Origin: Bacteroidales bacterium UBA3743
Lineage (GTDB): Bacteria; Bacteroidota; Bacteroidia; Bacteroidales; Paludibacteraceae
Assembly (NCBI GenBank): GCA_002371265.1
Contig: DFGT01000037.1
Coordinates: 109,405 to 173,404, forward strand
Direction: 5' to 3'
Length of the DNA: 64,000 nucleotides
Positions 1-7,723 of this stretch are shown here, in pieces (the first letter of the stretch is position 1; each line of letters starts with the position of its first letter). Both the position numbers and the translations under genes were made by a program. Below the pieces are notes generated by a model that worked only from the letters and a program-made list of their open reading frames with translations, made no database searches and was not told where the DNA came from.

Positions 1-2
1 AA

Positions 3-101
3 GACCAATGGGAAAAACGTCGCCAAAAGTTTTTCAGCGAGAAAGATGCAGAATTCGAATCCATTCTTGGTTTGGAAGGTACGGAAGAGAATAAAAATTA
101 A
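3..101 (+). CDS. C-terminal end of an unidentified protein (partial)
   Basis: An open frame enters from the left edge and ends at TAA 99-101. It encodes about 32 charged residues ending in EGTEENKN, with the Lys/Glu-rich composition of a real soluble C-terminus. Too little is visible to name the protein. The -7 promoter motif of the next gene begins two bases after the stop, so the two genes are probably transcribed separately. Confidence 0.5.
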   Translation, partial: DQWEKRRQKFFSEKDAEFESILGLEGTEENKN

Positions 102-102
102 C

Positions 103-110
103 TATCTTTG
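103..110 (+). promoter_or_regulatory. Bacteroidota -7 promoter motif for the first SlyD gene
   Basis: TATCTTTG matches the TAnnTTTG -7 consensus. A start near 117 would leave a leader of about 20 nt before ATG 135. No convincing -33 TTTG at 19-21 bp was seen. Confidence 0.55.
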
Positions 111-134
111 CGAACAAATAACGAATTTTACAAA

Positions 135-599
135 ATGAAAGTATCAAAGAATACAATCGTATCTGTCAGCTATCAGCTCTTTTGTGGCGACGAGGGGGAA
201 AAAGAAGAGTTGATGGAGCAGACAAAAAAGAGCCAACCATATAAATTCACCTGCGGATCAGGCACCGAACTGGAAAAGTTCGAGGAGAACCTGATGGGCA
301 AGTCTGTCGGCGACTCTTTCGACTTCTACATTGAATGTCAGGATGCTTACGGCGAATACGACGACGACAAAGTGGTGACAGTGCCAAAATCAACATTCCT
401 TGTCGACGGAGAGATTGACGAAGAGGAGATCTACGTCGACAATCTTATCACTATGAGCATGGAAGACGGTCAGAAACGTGATGCCGTCATCATTGATATG
501 ACTGAAGACGAGGTGACTCTCGACTTCAACCACCTTCTTGCAGGAGAACGTCTACACTTTGTCGGCACAATTGTAGATGTCCGCAAATCATTCAAATAA
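135..599 (+). CDS. slyD: FKBP-type peptidyl-prolyl isomerase, SlyD family
   Basis: A 154-residue cytoplasmic prolyl cis-trans isomerase/chaperone of the SlyD type. The FKBP half begins at residue 1 (MKVSKNTIVSVSYQL), followed by the family motif around GTELEKFEENLMGK and FDFYIECQDAYGEYDDDKVV. An insert-in-flap region lies around residues 75-120, and the closing strand ends in HLLAGERLHFVGTIVDV. The frame extends upstream to a TTG at 108, but that lies inside the promoter motif, so ATG 135 is chosen. It has no metal-binding tail, unlike its tandem paralogue 17 bp downstream. The two probably form an operon after gene duplication. Confidence 0.88.
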   Translation: MKVSKNTIVSVSYQLFCGDEGEKEELMEQTKKSQPYKFTCGSGTELEKFEENLMGKSVGDSFDFYIECQDAYGEYDDDKVVTVPKSTFLVDGEIDEEEIYVDNLITMSMEDGQKRDAVIIDMTEDEVTLDFNHLLAGERLHFVGTIVDVRKSFK

Positions 600-616
600 C
601 TATAAATAAAACCATT

Positions 617-1219
617 ATGGCAATTAACAAAGAGAATATTTTCGTTCAACTTAAATACAAACTTTACGTTGGCAACGACGGTGATGAGGTGATGATTGAA
701 GAGACACCAGACGACCAACTGTTCAGATTCACAACCGGACTGAAAATGGTGCTTCCTAAATTTGAGGAGGCATTGTACGGCAAAGAACAAGGCGGATCTT
801 TCGACTTCTACATCAACACAGAAGACGCATACGGCGATTATGTCGAGGATCTTTGCGTCGAACTTGACAAGGCAATATTCAAGAATGAGAAAGGAGAGAT
901 TGACGAGAATATTCTTTTCGTGGGCAATATCCTTCCTATGATGTCGGCAGATGGTCACAGAATGAACGGCAAAGTGGTCGACGTGACCGACTCCAACGTC
1001 AAGATGGATTTCAACCATCCTCTTGCAGGCGAGCGTCTCCACTTCGTAGGAGAAGTGATGGAGGCACGACCAGCCACAGAATTTGAGATCGAGCTTGTGA
1101 AAGGACACCACGGATGTGGCGGTTGCGGCGGAGGCGGTTGCAACGGAGGTTGCGGAGGCGAAGGCGGTTGCGGCGGTTGTGGCAGCGAAGGTGGAAACGG
1201 TTGCAATTGCGGCAATTAA
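617..1219 (+). CDS. slyD: SlyD-family prolyl isomerase with a Cys/Gly-rich C-terminal tail
   Basis: A 200-residue paralogue of the preceding gene. The FKBP/insert-in-flap core covers residues 1-160, with FDFYINTEDAYGDYVEDL and NHPLAGERLHFVGEV. After residue ~162 comes a tail that starts HH and continues almost entirely as Gly with eight Cys (GCGGC, GGCNGGC, GGCGGC and NCN patterns). SlyD proteins carry C-terminal His/Cys-rich tails that bind Ni(II) and other metals; here Cys replaces most His, suggesting a soft-metal or thiol role (inference). Co-transcribed with the tail-less copy upstream. The antisense Pro-rich frames over the tail are composition shadows. Confidence 0.88.
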   Translation: MAINKENIFVQLKYKLYVGNDGDEVMIEETPDDQLFRFTTGLKMVLPKFEEALYGKEQGGSFDFYINTEDAYGDYVEDLCVELDKAIFKNEKGEIDENILFVGNILPMMSADGHRMNGKVVDVTDSNVKMDFNHPLAGERLHFVGEVMEARPATEFEIELVKGHHGCGGCGGGGCNGGCGGEGGCGGCGSEGGNGCNCGN

Positions 1220-1230
1220 ACAAATCACCC

Positions 1231-1335
1231 GTAGAGACGCACGGACGTACGTGTATTAAACCGTGCGTGTATTAAACCGTACGTGTAATAAACATACGTG
1301 TAATAAACATACGTGTATAAACTCGTGCGTGATTT
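1231..1335. repeat. Short degenerate tandem repeat beginning with a GTAGAGACG half-element
   Basis: About five units of 14-17 bp built on CGTACGTGTATTAAAC run between slyD and aroC. The left end (GTAGAGACGCACGGACGTAC) matches the palindromic repeat at 14004-14032. The array ends ~40 bp before aroC, so it may affect aroC expression. No coding potential was seen. Confidence 0.6.
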
Positions 1336-1375
1336 GGATCGTGCAGATGTTAAACGGACAGCCGAGTAAAATATA

Positions 1376-2455
1376 ATGACAATGAATACAATAGGAGAAA
1401 TATTCCGTCTCACCACATACGGAGAAAGCCATGGAGCTGCTGTCGGCGGCATCCTGGATGGATTTCCTGCAGGAGTGAAGATTGACGTCGACTTCATACA
1501 GTCTGAGCTAGACCGACGTCGCCCCGGACAGAGCGCCATCACGACTGCACGTGCAGAAGGAGACAAGGTGGAGATTCTTTCGGGTGTCTACGAAGGAGTG
1601 TCGACAGGCACACCTATCGCTTTTGAGGTGCGCAATGAAAATCAGCACTCGTCCGACTACGAAGAAATGAAGAATCTTTACCGCCCGTCGCACGCCGACT
1701 ACACCTATCAGACAAAATACGGAATACGCGACCATCGTGGCGGAGGAAGGTCTTCCGCTCGCGAGACTATCTCTCGTGTGGTGGGAGGAGCGTTCGCCAA
1801 ACTCGCACTGAAACATTTTGGCATTCAAATCTTTGCATACACATCACAAGCTGGCGATATCAAACTTGATTCAGACTACACAAAATACGATCTGAACCAA
1901 ATCGAAAGCAATATTGTCCGTTGCCCCGACGCTGAAAAAGCTGAACAGATGATCGAACTTATCAAATCGGTGAAAGCAGAGGGCGACACAATCGGAGGTG
2001 TGATCACCTGCGTCATCAAAGGAGTTCCCGTAGGGTTGGGCGATCCTGCATTCGGAAAACTCCACGCTCGTCTCGGAGCCGCGATCCTAAGCATCAACGC
2101 ATGCAAAGGTTTTGAATATGGAATGGGCTTCGAAGGTGTAGGCGGAAGAGGATCTCAAATGAACGACAGATTTGCCAATGTCGACGGTAAGATCCGCACC
2201 ACTACCAACCACTCAGGAGGAATCCAGGGCGGTATTTCCAACGGTGAGGATATCTATTTCAGAGCGGCATTCAAACCAATCCCTACCCTGCTTTTCGAGC
2301 AAAACACTGTCGACAAAGCAGGCAATGACGCCATCATCAAGGCAAGAGGCCGCCACGACCCATGTGTGCTGCCACGTGCGGTGCCTATCGTAGAGGCAAT
2401 GTCGGCAATGGTGATTCTCGACGCATTATTGGCAAACAGAAGTGCAAAACTATAA
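1376..2455 (+). CDS. aroC: chorismate synthase
   Basis: Catalyses the last shikimate-pathway step, 5-enolpyruvylshikimate-3-phosphate to chorismate, using reduced FMN. The 359-residue product has the family signatures: FRLTTYGESHG near residue 10, RRPGQSAITTAR, RDHRGGGRSSARETISRVVGGAFAK spanning ~118-142, GKIRTTTNHSGGIQGGISNG around 270-290, and RHDPCVLPRAVPIVEAM near the C-terminus. Length is normal. ATG 1376 and ATG 1382 (MNTIGEIF) are both possible; family N-termini fit the second slightly better. Supplies chorismate to pathways including menaquinone, whose menD lies at 26-28 kb. Confidence 0.97.
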   Translation: MTMNTIGEIFRLTTYGESHGAAVGGILDGFPAGVKIDVDFIQSELDRRRPGQSAITTARAEGDKVEILSGVYEGVSTGTPIAFEVRNENQHSSDYEEMKNLYRPSHADYTYQTKYGIRDHRGGGRSSARETISRVVGGAFAKLALKHFGIQIFAYTSQAGDIKLDSDYTKYDLNQIESNIVRCPDAEKAEQMIELIKSVKAEGDTIGGVITCVIKGVPVGLGDPAFGKLHARLGAAILSINACKGFEYGMGFEGVGGRGSQMNDRFANVDGKIRTTTNHSGGIQGGISNGEDIYFRAAFKPIPTLLFEQNTVDKAGNDAIIKARGRHDPCVLPRAVPIVEAMSAMVILDALLANRSAKL

Positions 2456-2474
2456 AATATTAAAACGAATTGAT

Positions 2475-3428
2475 ATGAGGAAAGTTATTGGTATAGGAGA
2501 AACAATCCTAGACATCATTTTCAAAAATGAGCAGCCCACTGCCGCAAAACCAGGAGGCTCAACATTCAACTCCATGATCACTCTTGGTCGTCTTGGTGTC
2601 AACACTGAGTTTATCAGCGAGGTAGGTCGTGACCGTCTAGGCAAACAGATTAAAGACTTCTTGGCTGAAAATAATGTAAAGTCTGAAAATGTATATGATT
2701 ACGATGGTGGGAAAACAGCATTGTCGCTTGCATTCCTAGACGAAAACATGAACGCTGACTATCTTTTCTACAAGAATGACGCGGCGCAAAAACTCGACTA
2801 TGTGATGCCAAAGATAGAAGAGAACGACATCATCGTGATTGGTTCATTCTTCTCTATTAACGACGCATTGAGAGAAAACCTCACATATTTGCTTGACGAG
2901 GCTAAAAGAAAAAAAGCCATCATCTACTACGACGTCAATTTCCGTAAAAACCGCAAGAGCCAGGTTCGCTTCCTGATGCCAAACATCCTCGACAATTTCG
3001 ACTATGCGACAATCGTGAAGGGCAGCGACGAGGATTTCGACAATATCTTCTCTGAAAACGACCCGGATCTAACATACAAAGAGCATATCGAATTCTACAG
3101 CAAGAATTTCATCTACACACAGGGCTCTGATGGTGTGACTGTTTATGGCAAAGGATTCAAGAAGCACTACGATGCCAAGAAGATTGAGGTGGTGAGCACG
3201 GTGGGAGCTGGCGACAATTTCAACGCTGGTGTCGTATACGGATTGCTTGTGGCAGGCGTCACTTTCGAAGATTTGAAAAACGGAATCAGCGAAGACAAGT
3301 GGGATATTGTGGTGAAGAGCGCTATTGATTTCTCATCTCTTGTCTGCACCACTCTCGACAACTACGCTCCCAAAGATTTCTGCGAAGAATACAGCAGACA
3401 AAATCCTATTCCTGTAGACGAGGAGTAG
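2475..3428 (+). CDS. PfkB-family carbohydrate kinase
   Basis: A 317-residue ribokinase/PfkB-fold sugar kinase. The N-terminal signature region is PGGSTFNSMITLGRLG (about residues 27-42), and the C-terminal signature VSTVGAGDNFNAGVVYG (~241-257) holds the catalytic Asp of GAGDNFNAG. The frame opens at 2442 inside aroC, but ATG 2475 (MRKVIGIGETILDIIF) gives the canonical first strand and begins 20 bp after the aroC stop. Fructokinase-like by general look; the substrate cannot be read from sequence. Ends before a strong hairpin at 3459-3488. Confidence 0.9.
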   Translation: MRKVIGIGETILDIIFKNEQPTAAKPGGSTFNSMITLGRLGVNTEFISEVGRDRLGKQIKDFLAENNVKSENVYDYDGGKTALSLAFLDENMNADYLFYKNDAAQKLDYVMPKIEENDIIVIGSFFSINDALRENLTYLLDEAKRKKAIIYYDVNFRKNRKSQVRFLMPNILDNFDYATIVKGSDEDFDNIFSENDPDLTYKEHIEFYSKNFIYTQGSDGVTVYGKGFKKHYDAKKIEVVSTVGAGDNFNAGVVYGLLVAGVTFEDLKNGISEDKWDIVVKSAIDFSSLVCTTLDNYAPKDFCEEYSRQNPIPVDEE

Positions 3429-3458
3429 ACAATAAACGATAGACAAAACTATAACGAT

Positions 3459-3493
3459 AGGCGACGCGAATATATATTCACGTCGCCTGTTTT
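3459..3493 (+). terminator. Rho-independent terminator after the PfkB kinase
   Basis: AGGCGACG (3459-3466) pairs with CGTCGCCT (3481-3488) around an AT-rich self-complementary centre and is followed by GTTTT. Confidence 0.7.
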
Positions 3494-3498
3494 AATTA

Positions 3499-3800
3499 AA
3501 ATAACGTGAGTTCGACGAAATTAAAAAGATAGTTGGAGTGTCATAAATGAGGATTCCAAAGGGCGGAACGCCCTTACCCCCCAAGTGCGAGCCGAAGGCG
3601 AGCACATATAAATACAGAGACATAGAGTTTTTAAGAGAATTTCTACATTTATTAGGAAACAAGACGTGAAAGCAATTTCTATTGTATTGCCTTTCAAGCA
3701 AAATTTTATGACATTGCTGGACTTTTCCGAGACGTTGTAACGGGTTATTCTCGCTTTGCTCGGTAGCGTTTTCAGACGAATCTCTCAGATATCAGACAAG
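3499..3800. repeat. Mosaic dispersed repeat element, copy 1
   Basis: Three modules in order. Block A (3499-3545) contains AACGTGAGTTCGACGAAATT and recurs inverted at 42020-42065. Block B (3551-3576) is the GGGCGGAACGCCC hairpin. Block C (3585-3605) is a hairpin with arms GTGCGAGCC and GGCGAGCAC around a GAA loop. A further module (about 3745-3785) with CGCTTTGCTCGGTAGCG and CAGACGAAT recurs at 9071-9105. With the rest of 3429-4028 it fills a gene-free gap; the ~60-codon frame at 3756-3941 has no protein-like features. Confidence 0.75.
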
Positions 3801-3977
3801 TTTTCAAATCTGCCCGCAATAGGAATAATGATCAAACAGAAAACAGTGCCAGCTATAATATCTGACACTTGGAAAACCCACAAACAAGTGTGTGCTGGAA
3901 ATCTCCCCAACGGAGAAAACAGAAACATGGGGAAACACTAAATAATATAATAGAATTCATCGAATTGACGTTAAAAT

Positions 3978-4013
3978 AAAACGGCTGACACGAAAAATGT
4001 CAGCCGTTTTTTT
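3978..4013. terminator. Bidirectional terminator downstream of the Fib_succ_major gene
   Basis: ACGGCTGACA (3981-3990) pairs with TGTCAGCCGT (3998-4007). T-rich runs flank it in both reading directions, so it can end the minus-strand operon at 4029-6184. Confidence 0.75.
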
Positions 4014-4028
4014 GATTAAGAAATTTTC

Positions 4029-5702
4029 TTATTTTGTTGTCACCGCACGTACATTTCTTCCAAGCTTTCTATACGTACCTTCCATCATAACATCTCCTTT
4101 TGTATAGTAGAATACGTTAGCTATGGATATCTTTTGCGTACTTGTGTTAGATGACCAGATGGCATCAGATTGCTTGCTTGTCACATGCACTGTATCATCA
4201 TAATAGCTACTTGCCGGCAAGAAGATCATGTTCTTGTTGGTTTTTGAAGTACCGACTATTCCCGCTATTCCTGTATTTTGAAAATCTTCTGTCCACTTCC
4301 AGTCGCAAGCATCCATCAATTCCTTTTGCTCCGCAACTGTCGGCATTCTCCATGAATCTCCCCAATTAGCTGTTGCGGCATCATCTTCTGGAGACAATGT
4401 CTCTCCCGATTTTGTATACTTGTTCAAAGATGATTCCGTGCCTTCACACCATTTATACGTACTCCAAGTGTAGCTTGTCTTTGGTTCCGTCTCTCCCCAT
4501 GCGAAATAGTCGCCATATTCGGTCGGTTTTGTCGCACCAACATTATATGTCGCCCATTTTAATCCACTTCCCAATCCAAGATCCACATAATAATATCCGC
4601 CTTTTTCCCCACTTATAGTTAACCCTTGATGAGATTCTTCTATTTTGTATTGAGCGTAGACATTCAAATCTTTCTTTACACAAGTAAACGAAGAATCACT
4701 CCAACCTACAAAATTATAACCCGTAAGCTTTTCAGGTTTAGGAGCTATCACTTCTTCATCCTTTTGTATTGTCTGGCTTGATATTAAAGAACTATCCGCA
4801 TTATAGAAATTCACTGTATACAATTCGATTTTCACATCGCTTACCGCACGTACATTTCTTCCAAGATTCCTAGCAGAAAATGCTATTTTAATTTCTTCTT
4901 TCGGATAGTAGAGTACGTTTGCTACAACTGTCGTTTGAGAACCTACGTTTGATGACCAATTTGCATCGGAAGGTTTGCTTATCACATGCACTGTGTCGTC
5001 ATAGTAGCTACTTGCCGGCAAGAAAATCTTGTTCTTGTTGGTTTTTGAAGTACCGACTATTCCCGCTATTCCTGTATTTTGAAAATCTTCTGTCCACTTC
5101 CAGTCGCAAGCATCCATCAATTCCTTTTGCTCCGCAGCTGTCGGCATTCTCCATGAGTCTCCCCAATTGACTGTTGCAGCATCATCCTCCGGAGACAATG
5201 TCTCTCCCGATTTTGTATACTTGTTCAAAGATGATTCCGTGCCTTCACACCATTTATACGTACTCCAAGTGTAGCTTGTCTTTGGCTCCGTCTCTCCCCA
5301 TGCGAAATAGTCGCCATATTCGGTCGGTTTTGTCGCACCAACATTATATGTCGCCCATTTCAATCCACTTCCCAATCCAAGATCCACATATGTGTATTCA
5401 GCTATCATACCACTGACACTGGTTCCTTGGGCAGCTGTTCCTGTCGTATCTATCGTTGCGATGTTTTTATCAAATCTGACTTCTACCACATCTTCGACGT
5501 CATACTTATATACTTTTTCGTCTGACGTCTTAGTAACCATATATCTTTTGGAACCGACAGTGTCTTTTTCATAATCAACACGCGCCACTTCTTTTACATC
5601 AAACCTCACGACATCAGATGCGGTCTTCACTGTCATATACGTCACTCCACTCGCTGCAATCGCAAGCATAAACGCCGCAGCAGATAATAAATGTTTTTTC
5701 AT
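4029..5702 (-). CDS. Secreted protein with two Fib_succ_major domains and an InlB-type repeat
   Basis: 557 residues. A Sec signal peptide (~1-22) precedes a short N-terminal domain (~30-80). Two nearly identical domains of about 187 residues follow (~105-291 and ~371-557), starting YVDLGLGSGLKWATYNVGAT and containing GDYFAWGETEPK, WGDSWRMPT and GRNVRAV; these are hallmarks of the Fibrobacter succinogenes major paralogous domain. Between them is a ~60-residue Listeria/Bacteroides-type repeat (YNADSS...GYNFVGWSDSSF). The domain is frequent in surface proteins of gut Bacteroidota and has no established catalytic role. The DNA of the two copies is also nearly identical (about 4050-4590 and 4850-5390). 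Second gene of an operon with the frame-broken secreted protein upstream. Confidence 0.85.
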   Translation of the reverse strand: MKKHLLSAAAFMLAIAASGVTYMTVKTASDVVRFDVKEVARVDYEKDTVGSKRYMVTKTSDEKVYKYDVEDVVEVRFDKNIATIDTTGTAAQGTSVSGMIAEYTYVDLGLGSGLKWATYNVGATKPTEYGDYFAWGETEPKTSYTWSTYKWCEGTESSLNKYTKSGETLSPEDDAATVNWGDSWRMPTAAEQKELMDACDWKWTEDFQNTGIAGIVGTSKTNKNKIFLPASSYYDDTVHVISKPSDANWSSNVGSQTTVVANVLYYPKEEIKIAFSARNLGRNVRAVSDVKIELYTVNFYNADSSLISSQTIQKDEEVIAPKPEKLTGYNFVGWSDSSFTCVKKDLNVYAQYKIEESHQGLTISGEKGGYYYVDLGLGSGLKWATYNVGATKPTEYGDYFAWGETEPKTSYTWSTYKWCEGTESSLNKYTKSGETLSPEDDAATANWGDSWRMPTVAEQKELMDACDWKWTEDFQNTGIAGIVGTSKTNKNMIFLPASSYYDDTVHVTSKQSDAIWSSNTSTQKISIANVFYYTKGDVMMEGTYRKLGRNVRAVTTK

Positions 5703-5715
5703 AAATCACTCTAAT

Positions 5716-6184
5716 TTACTTGCGAATAACTTTGATCGCCCTTGTTCCTACAGTAAGGACATAAACTCCCTTCTGCTCTGGAAGCTTTACAATAGCTGTT
5801 CCTTCATCATCTGTCGACGCTACAGAAATGACTACTCCATTTACATTGATTAATGATACTTTCTCTGATGCTTTGGCATTCTGCACCTTCAATGTTGCCT
5901 CATCAATACTTACGACATAGAACATGTCCGCAATTTGGTCTCTTACTGCTGATTCACTCTTTTCAGTGAAATGGTAGTTTTTGATGTTACTGATGGCATA
6001 ACTTGTTGTGGCACTACCATTCACAACTAGATTTTCATCCTCATACGTTACAACTGGATTTCCATCAAGCAAAAAACTGAACTTTGATCCATCCAACTGC
6101 TCTATTGTCATGTACTGCTTTTCTGCACCCATACAGAACAAACAAGTAGACAATCCGATAACTGCTAAAATTCTTTTTTTTCAT
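5716..6184 (-). pseudogene. Small secreted protein with T9SS-like C-terminus; signal peptide out of frame at an A8 tract
   Basis: The frame as sequenced opens only from a TTG at 6153 (STCLFCMGAEKQYMTIEQL). The proper start is ATG 6182-6184 followed by eight A (6174-6181). With seven A it would read MKKRILAVIGLSTCLFCMG, a textbook signal peptide continuing into the rest. So one extra A breaks the N-terminus, by mutation, slippage or sequencing error. The mature part (~130 residues) ends in a sorting-like module (VSLINVNGVVISV...GVYVLTVGTRAIKVIRK). Its architecture matches the protein at 47148-47618, which also heads an operon of surface proteins. First gene of an operon with 4029-5702. Confidence 0.7.
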
Positions 6185-6220
6185 ATTTTTGTTTTATAAA
6201 ACTCAACATGTTTATATTTG

Positions 6221-6228
6221 CAAAGATA
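6221..6228 (-). promoter_or_regulatory. -7 promoter motif for the 6184-4029 operon
   Basis: CAAAGATA on the plus strand is TATCTTTG on the minus strand, 37 bp upstream of ATG 6184. No clear -33 element. Confidence 0.5.
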
Positions 6229-6270
6229 ATTTTTTCTGTTTGGCTTTCCTATTAATTTCATCATTTTTTT

Positions 6271-6361
6271 TCATCACCTTATATCCTGCCGGCAACACCA
6301 TATTTTTGTCCGTCATATCCAACCCTTCCATTCCGTCAAGATCGTAAACTTCCGCATTGAA
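6271..6361. repeat. 91-bp direct repeat: remnant copy of the 3' end of the TraM-like gene
   Basis: Matches 7738-7828 in 90 of 91 positions. The other copy is the genuine C-terminal coding end of the TraM-like gene at 7724-8467, including YDLDGM.GLDMTDKNMVLP. This copy lacks the last codons and stop. The two copies bracket the ATPase/DUF4143 gene. Confidence 0.9.
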
Positions 6362-6405
6362 AAGAACTATAGATCAAATATTTAATAACAAAATTAATCT
6401 GCTTA

Positions 6406-7586
6406 TTATAAAGAAATAATGTTTTCAAAATTCTCCCAATCTTTCCAAGAAACATAGGTAATACCATCTATCGTATATGTTTCATCACCTAAATAGAAAA
6501 GGATACCCTTACAATTATCTCGCAATTTAATATACTCTCTCAAATTTGCGGAAAGCTTCTTTTCATTATCACTTGTACTTTTTATTTCTATTGCAAAAGA
6601 ATGTCTCCAATCCGCAATAGCATCCACTTCAAATCCACGTAAATCACGGAAATAGGAAAGGTTTGCCTTTTTCGCATGATTCAACCTGTTTTTAAGCATC
6701 TGAGAAACAGCAAATGTTTCTACAATAGCACCTTTATATGGACTTAGTATCATATCTTCTGCAGACTCTATCCGAAGGAGATGACATAAAAGTCCAGAAT
6801 CAACAAAATACATTTTAGGTGTCTTAACAAGAGATTTTCCCAAATCATTAAAATCAGGTTCCAAAAAATGAATGATATAGGACGATTTAAGAATAGAAAG
6901 CCATTGTTTAACCGTTGGAGAAGAAATCCTTAAACTTCTTGAGATACTATCCATTGATAACATCTGTCCACTGTACGTTGCACATATTTGGACAAACTTC
7001 TTAAAAACAGAAAGATTTGAAGCATTTATATTATTCTTCACATCCAAATCGATGTAGGAATCAATATAGTTTTCAAACCAATCTTCCGGAAAATAATGTC
7101 TATCACTATCATATAAAGGAGGATAACCACCCTTCTGTATTATCTGATAGACATTTCCGCCTTGTGATGAATTGCAAGACATCATCTCACTTATTGAAAA
7201 AGGCAGCAATTTTAAAAAACCTACTCTTCCTGCTAAAGAATCTGTCATATTCTCCTTCAACCTGAATTGACTAGATCCTGTTAGTATGAACTTGCCAGGC
7301 TTGAAATCACCTTTGTCTACATGAAATTTTACTGCATCAAAAATATCCGGCACCTTTTGAGCCTCATCTATAATTGCTCCATCTGGAAACGCCATCAGAA
7401 AATCCCTAGGATTAGACGATGCTATGTTTCGAACTGTTTTATCATCAAATGATATATATTTTTTTCAGGGAAAACCATTTTTGCCAATGTTGTTTTACCA
7501 CTTTGCCTTGGACCCGTGATTCCGACAACAGGAAACTGTCCCGCCAATCTCAACAATGTCTCTTTTGCAACCCTTTCTATTTTCAT
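6406..7586 (-). pseudogene. ATPase with DUF4143 C-terminal domain, broken by one frameshift
   Basis: Start ATG 7586 (MKIERVAKETLLRLAGQFPV). The Walker A motif GPRQSGKTT lies in the first frame; the protein then runs off-frame at an A7 tract (7459-7465 on the plus strand). Restoring one A gives EKKYISFDDKTVRNIASSNP and joins to PDGAIIDEAQKVPDIF (Walker B) and the rest, about 393 residues in total. The C-terminal half (DMILSPYKGAIVETFAVSQ, RDLRGFEVDAI) is typical DUF4143, a nuclease-like fold in a large Bacteroidota ATPase family of unclear, possibly selfish or toxin-like, function. The gene sits between 91-bp copies of the neighbouring gene's 3' end, showing it was inserted there. Confidence 0.82.
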
Positions 7587-7587
7587 G

Positions 7588-7655
7588 CTGTAAAATCTAA
7601 AGTTTTGTTTTGTAAAATCCAAAGTCAAAGGCATGTAAAATCTAAAGTTTTAGCA
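7588..7655. repeat. Three ~22-bp direct repeats just upstream of the ATPase gene
   Basis: TGTAAAATCTAAAGTTTTG, then TGTAAAATCCAAAGTCAAAG, then TGTAAAATCTAAAGTTTTAG run up to the ATPase start codon (minus strand). Evenly spaced copies overlapping the expected promoter and leader look like operator or autoregulatory sites (inference). Confidence 0.6.
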
Positions 7656-7723
7656 AGTTTTGTGTGTAAATTATAGTATAACACAAACAATATATGCGAA
7701 GATTTTCAGCTTCCCGCGACCTT

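Noticed and set aside
955..1223. Pro- and Arg-rich minus-strand frames opposite the second slyD gene
   Set aside because: They are the antisense of the Gly/Cys tail; composition reflects the GGN/TGY codons of the real gene.
3585..3605. Block C hairpin as domain V of a group II intron (GAGCCGTA similarity)
   Set aside because: The catalytic AGC triad helix and the rest of domain V and VI are absent, and no intron-encoded protein is present.
3756..3941. Plus-strand ORF of about 61 codons after the PfkB gene
   Set aside because: It runs through the dispersed repeat module, has no protein-like motifs and no promoter or partner.
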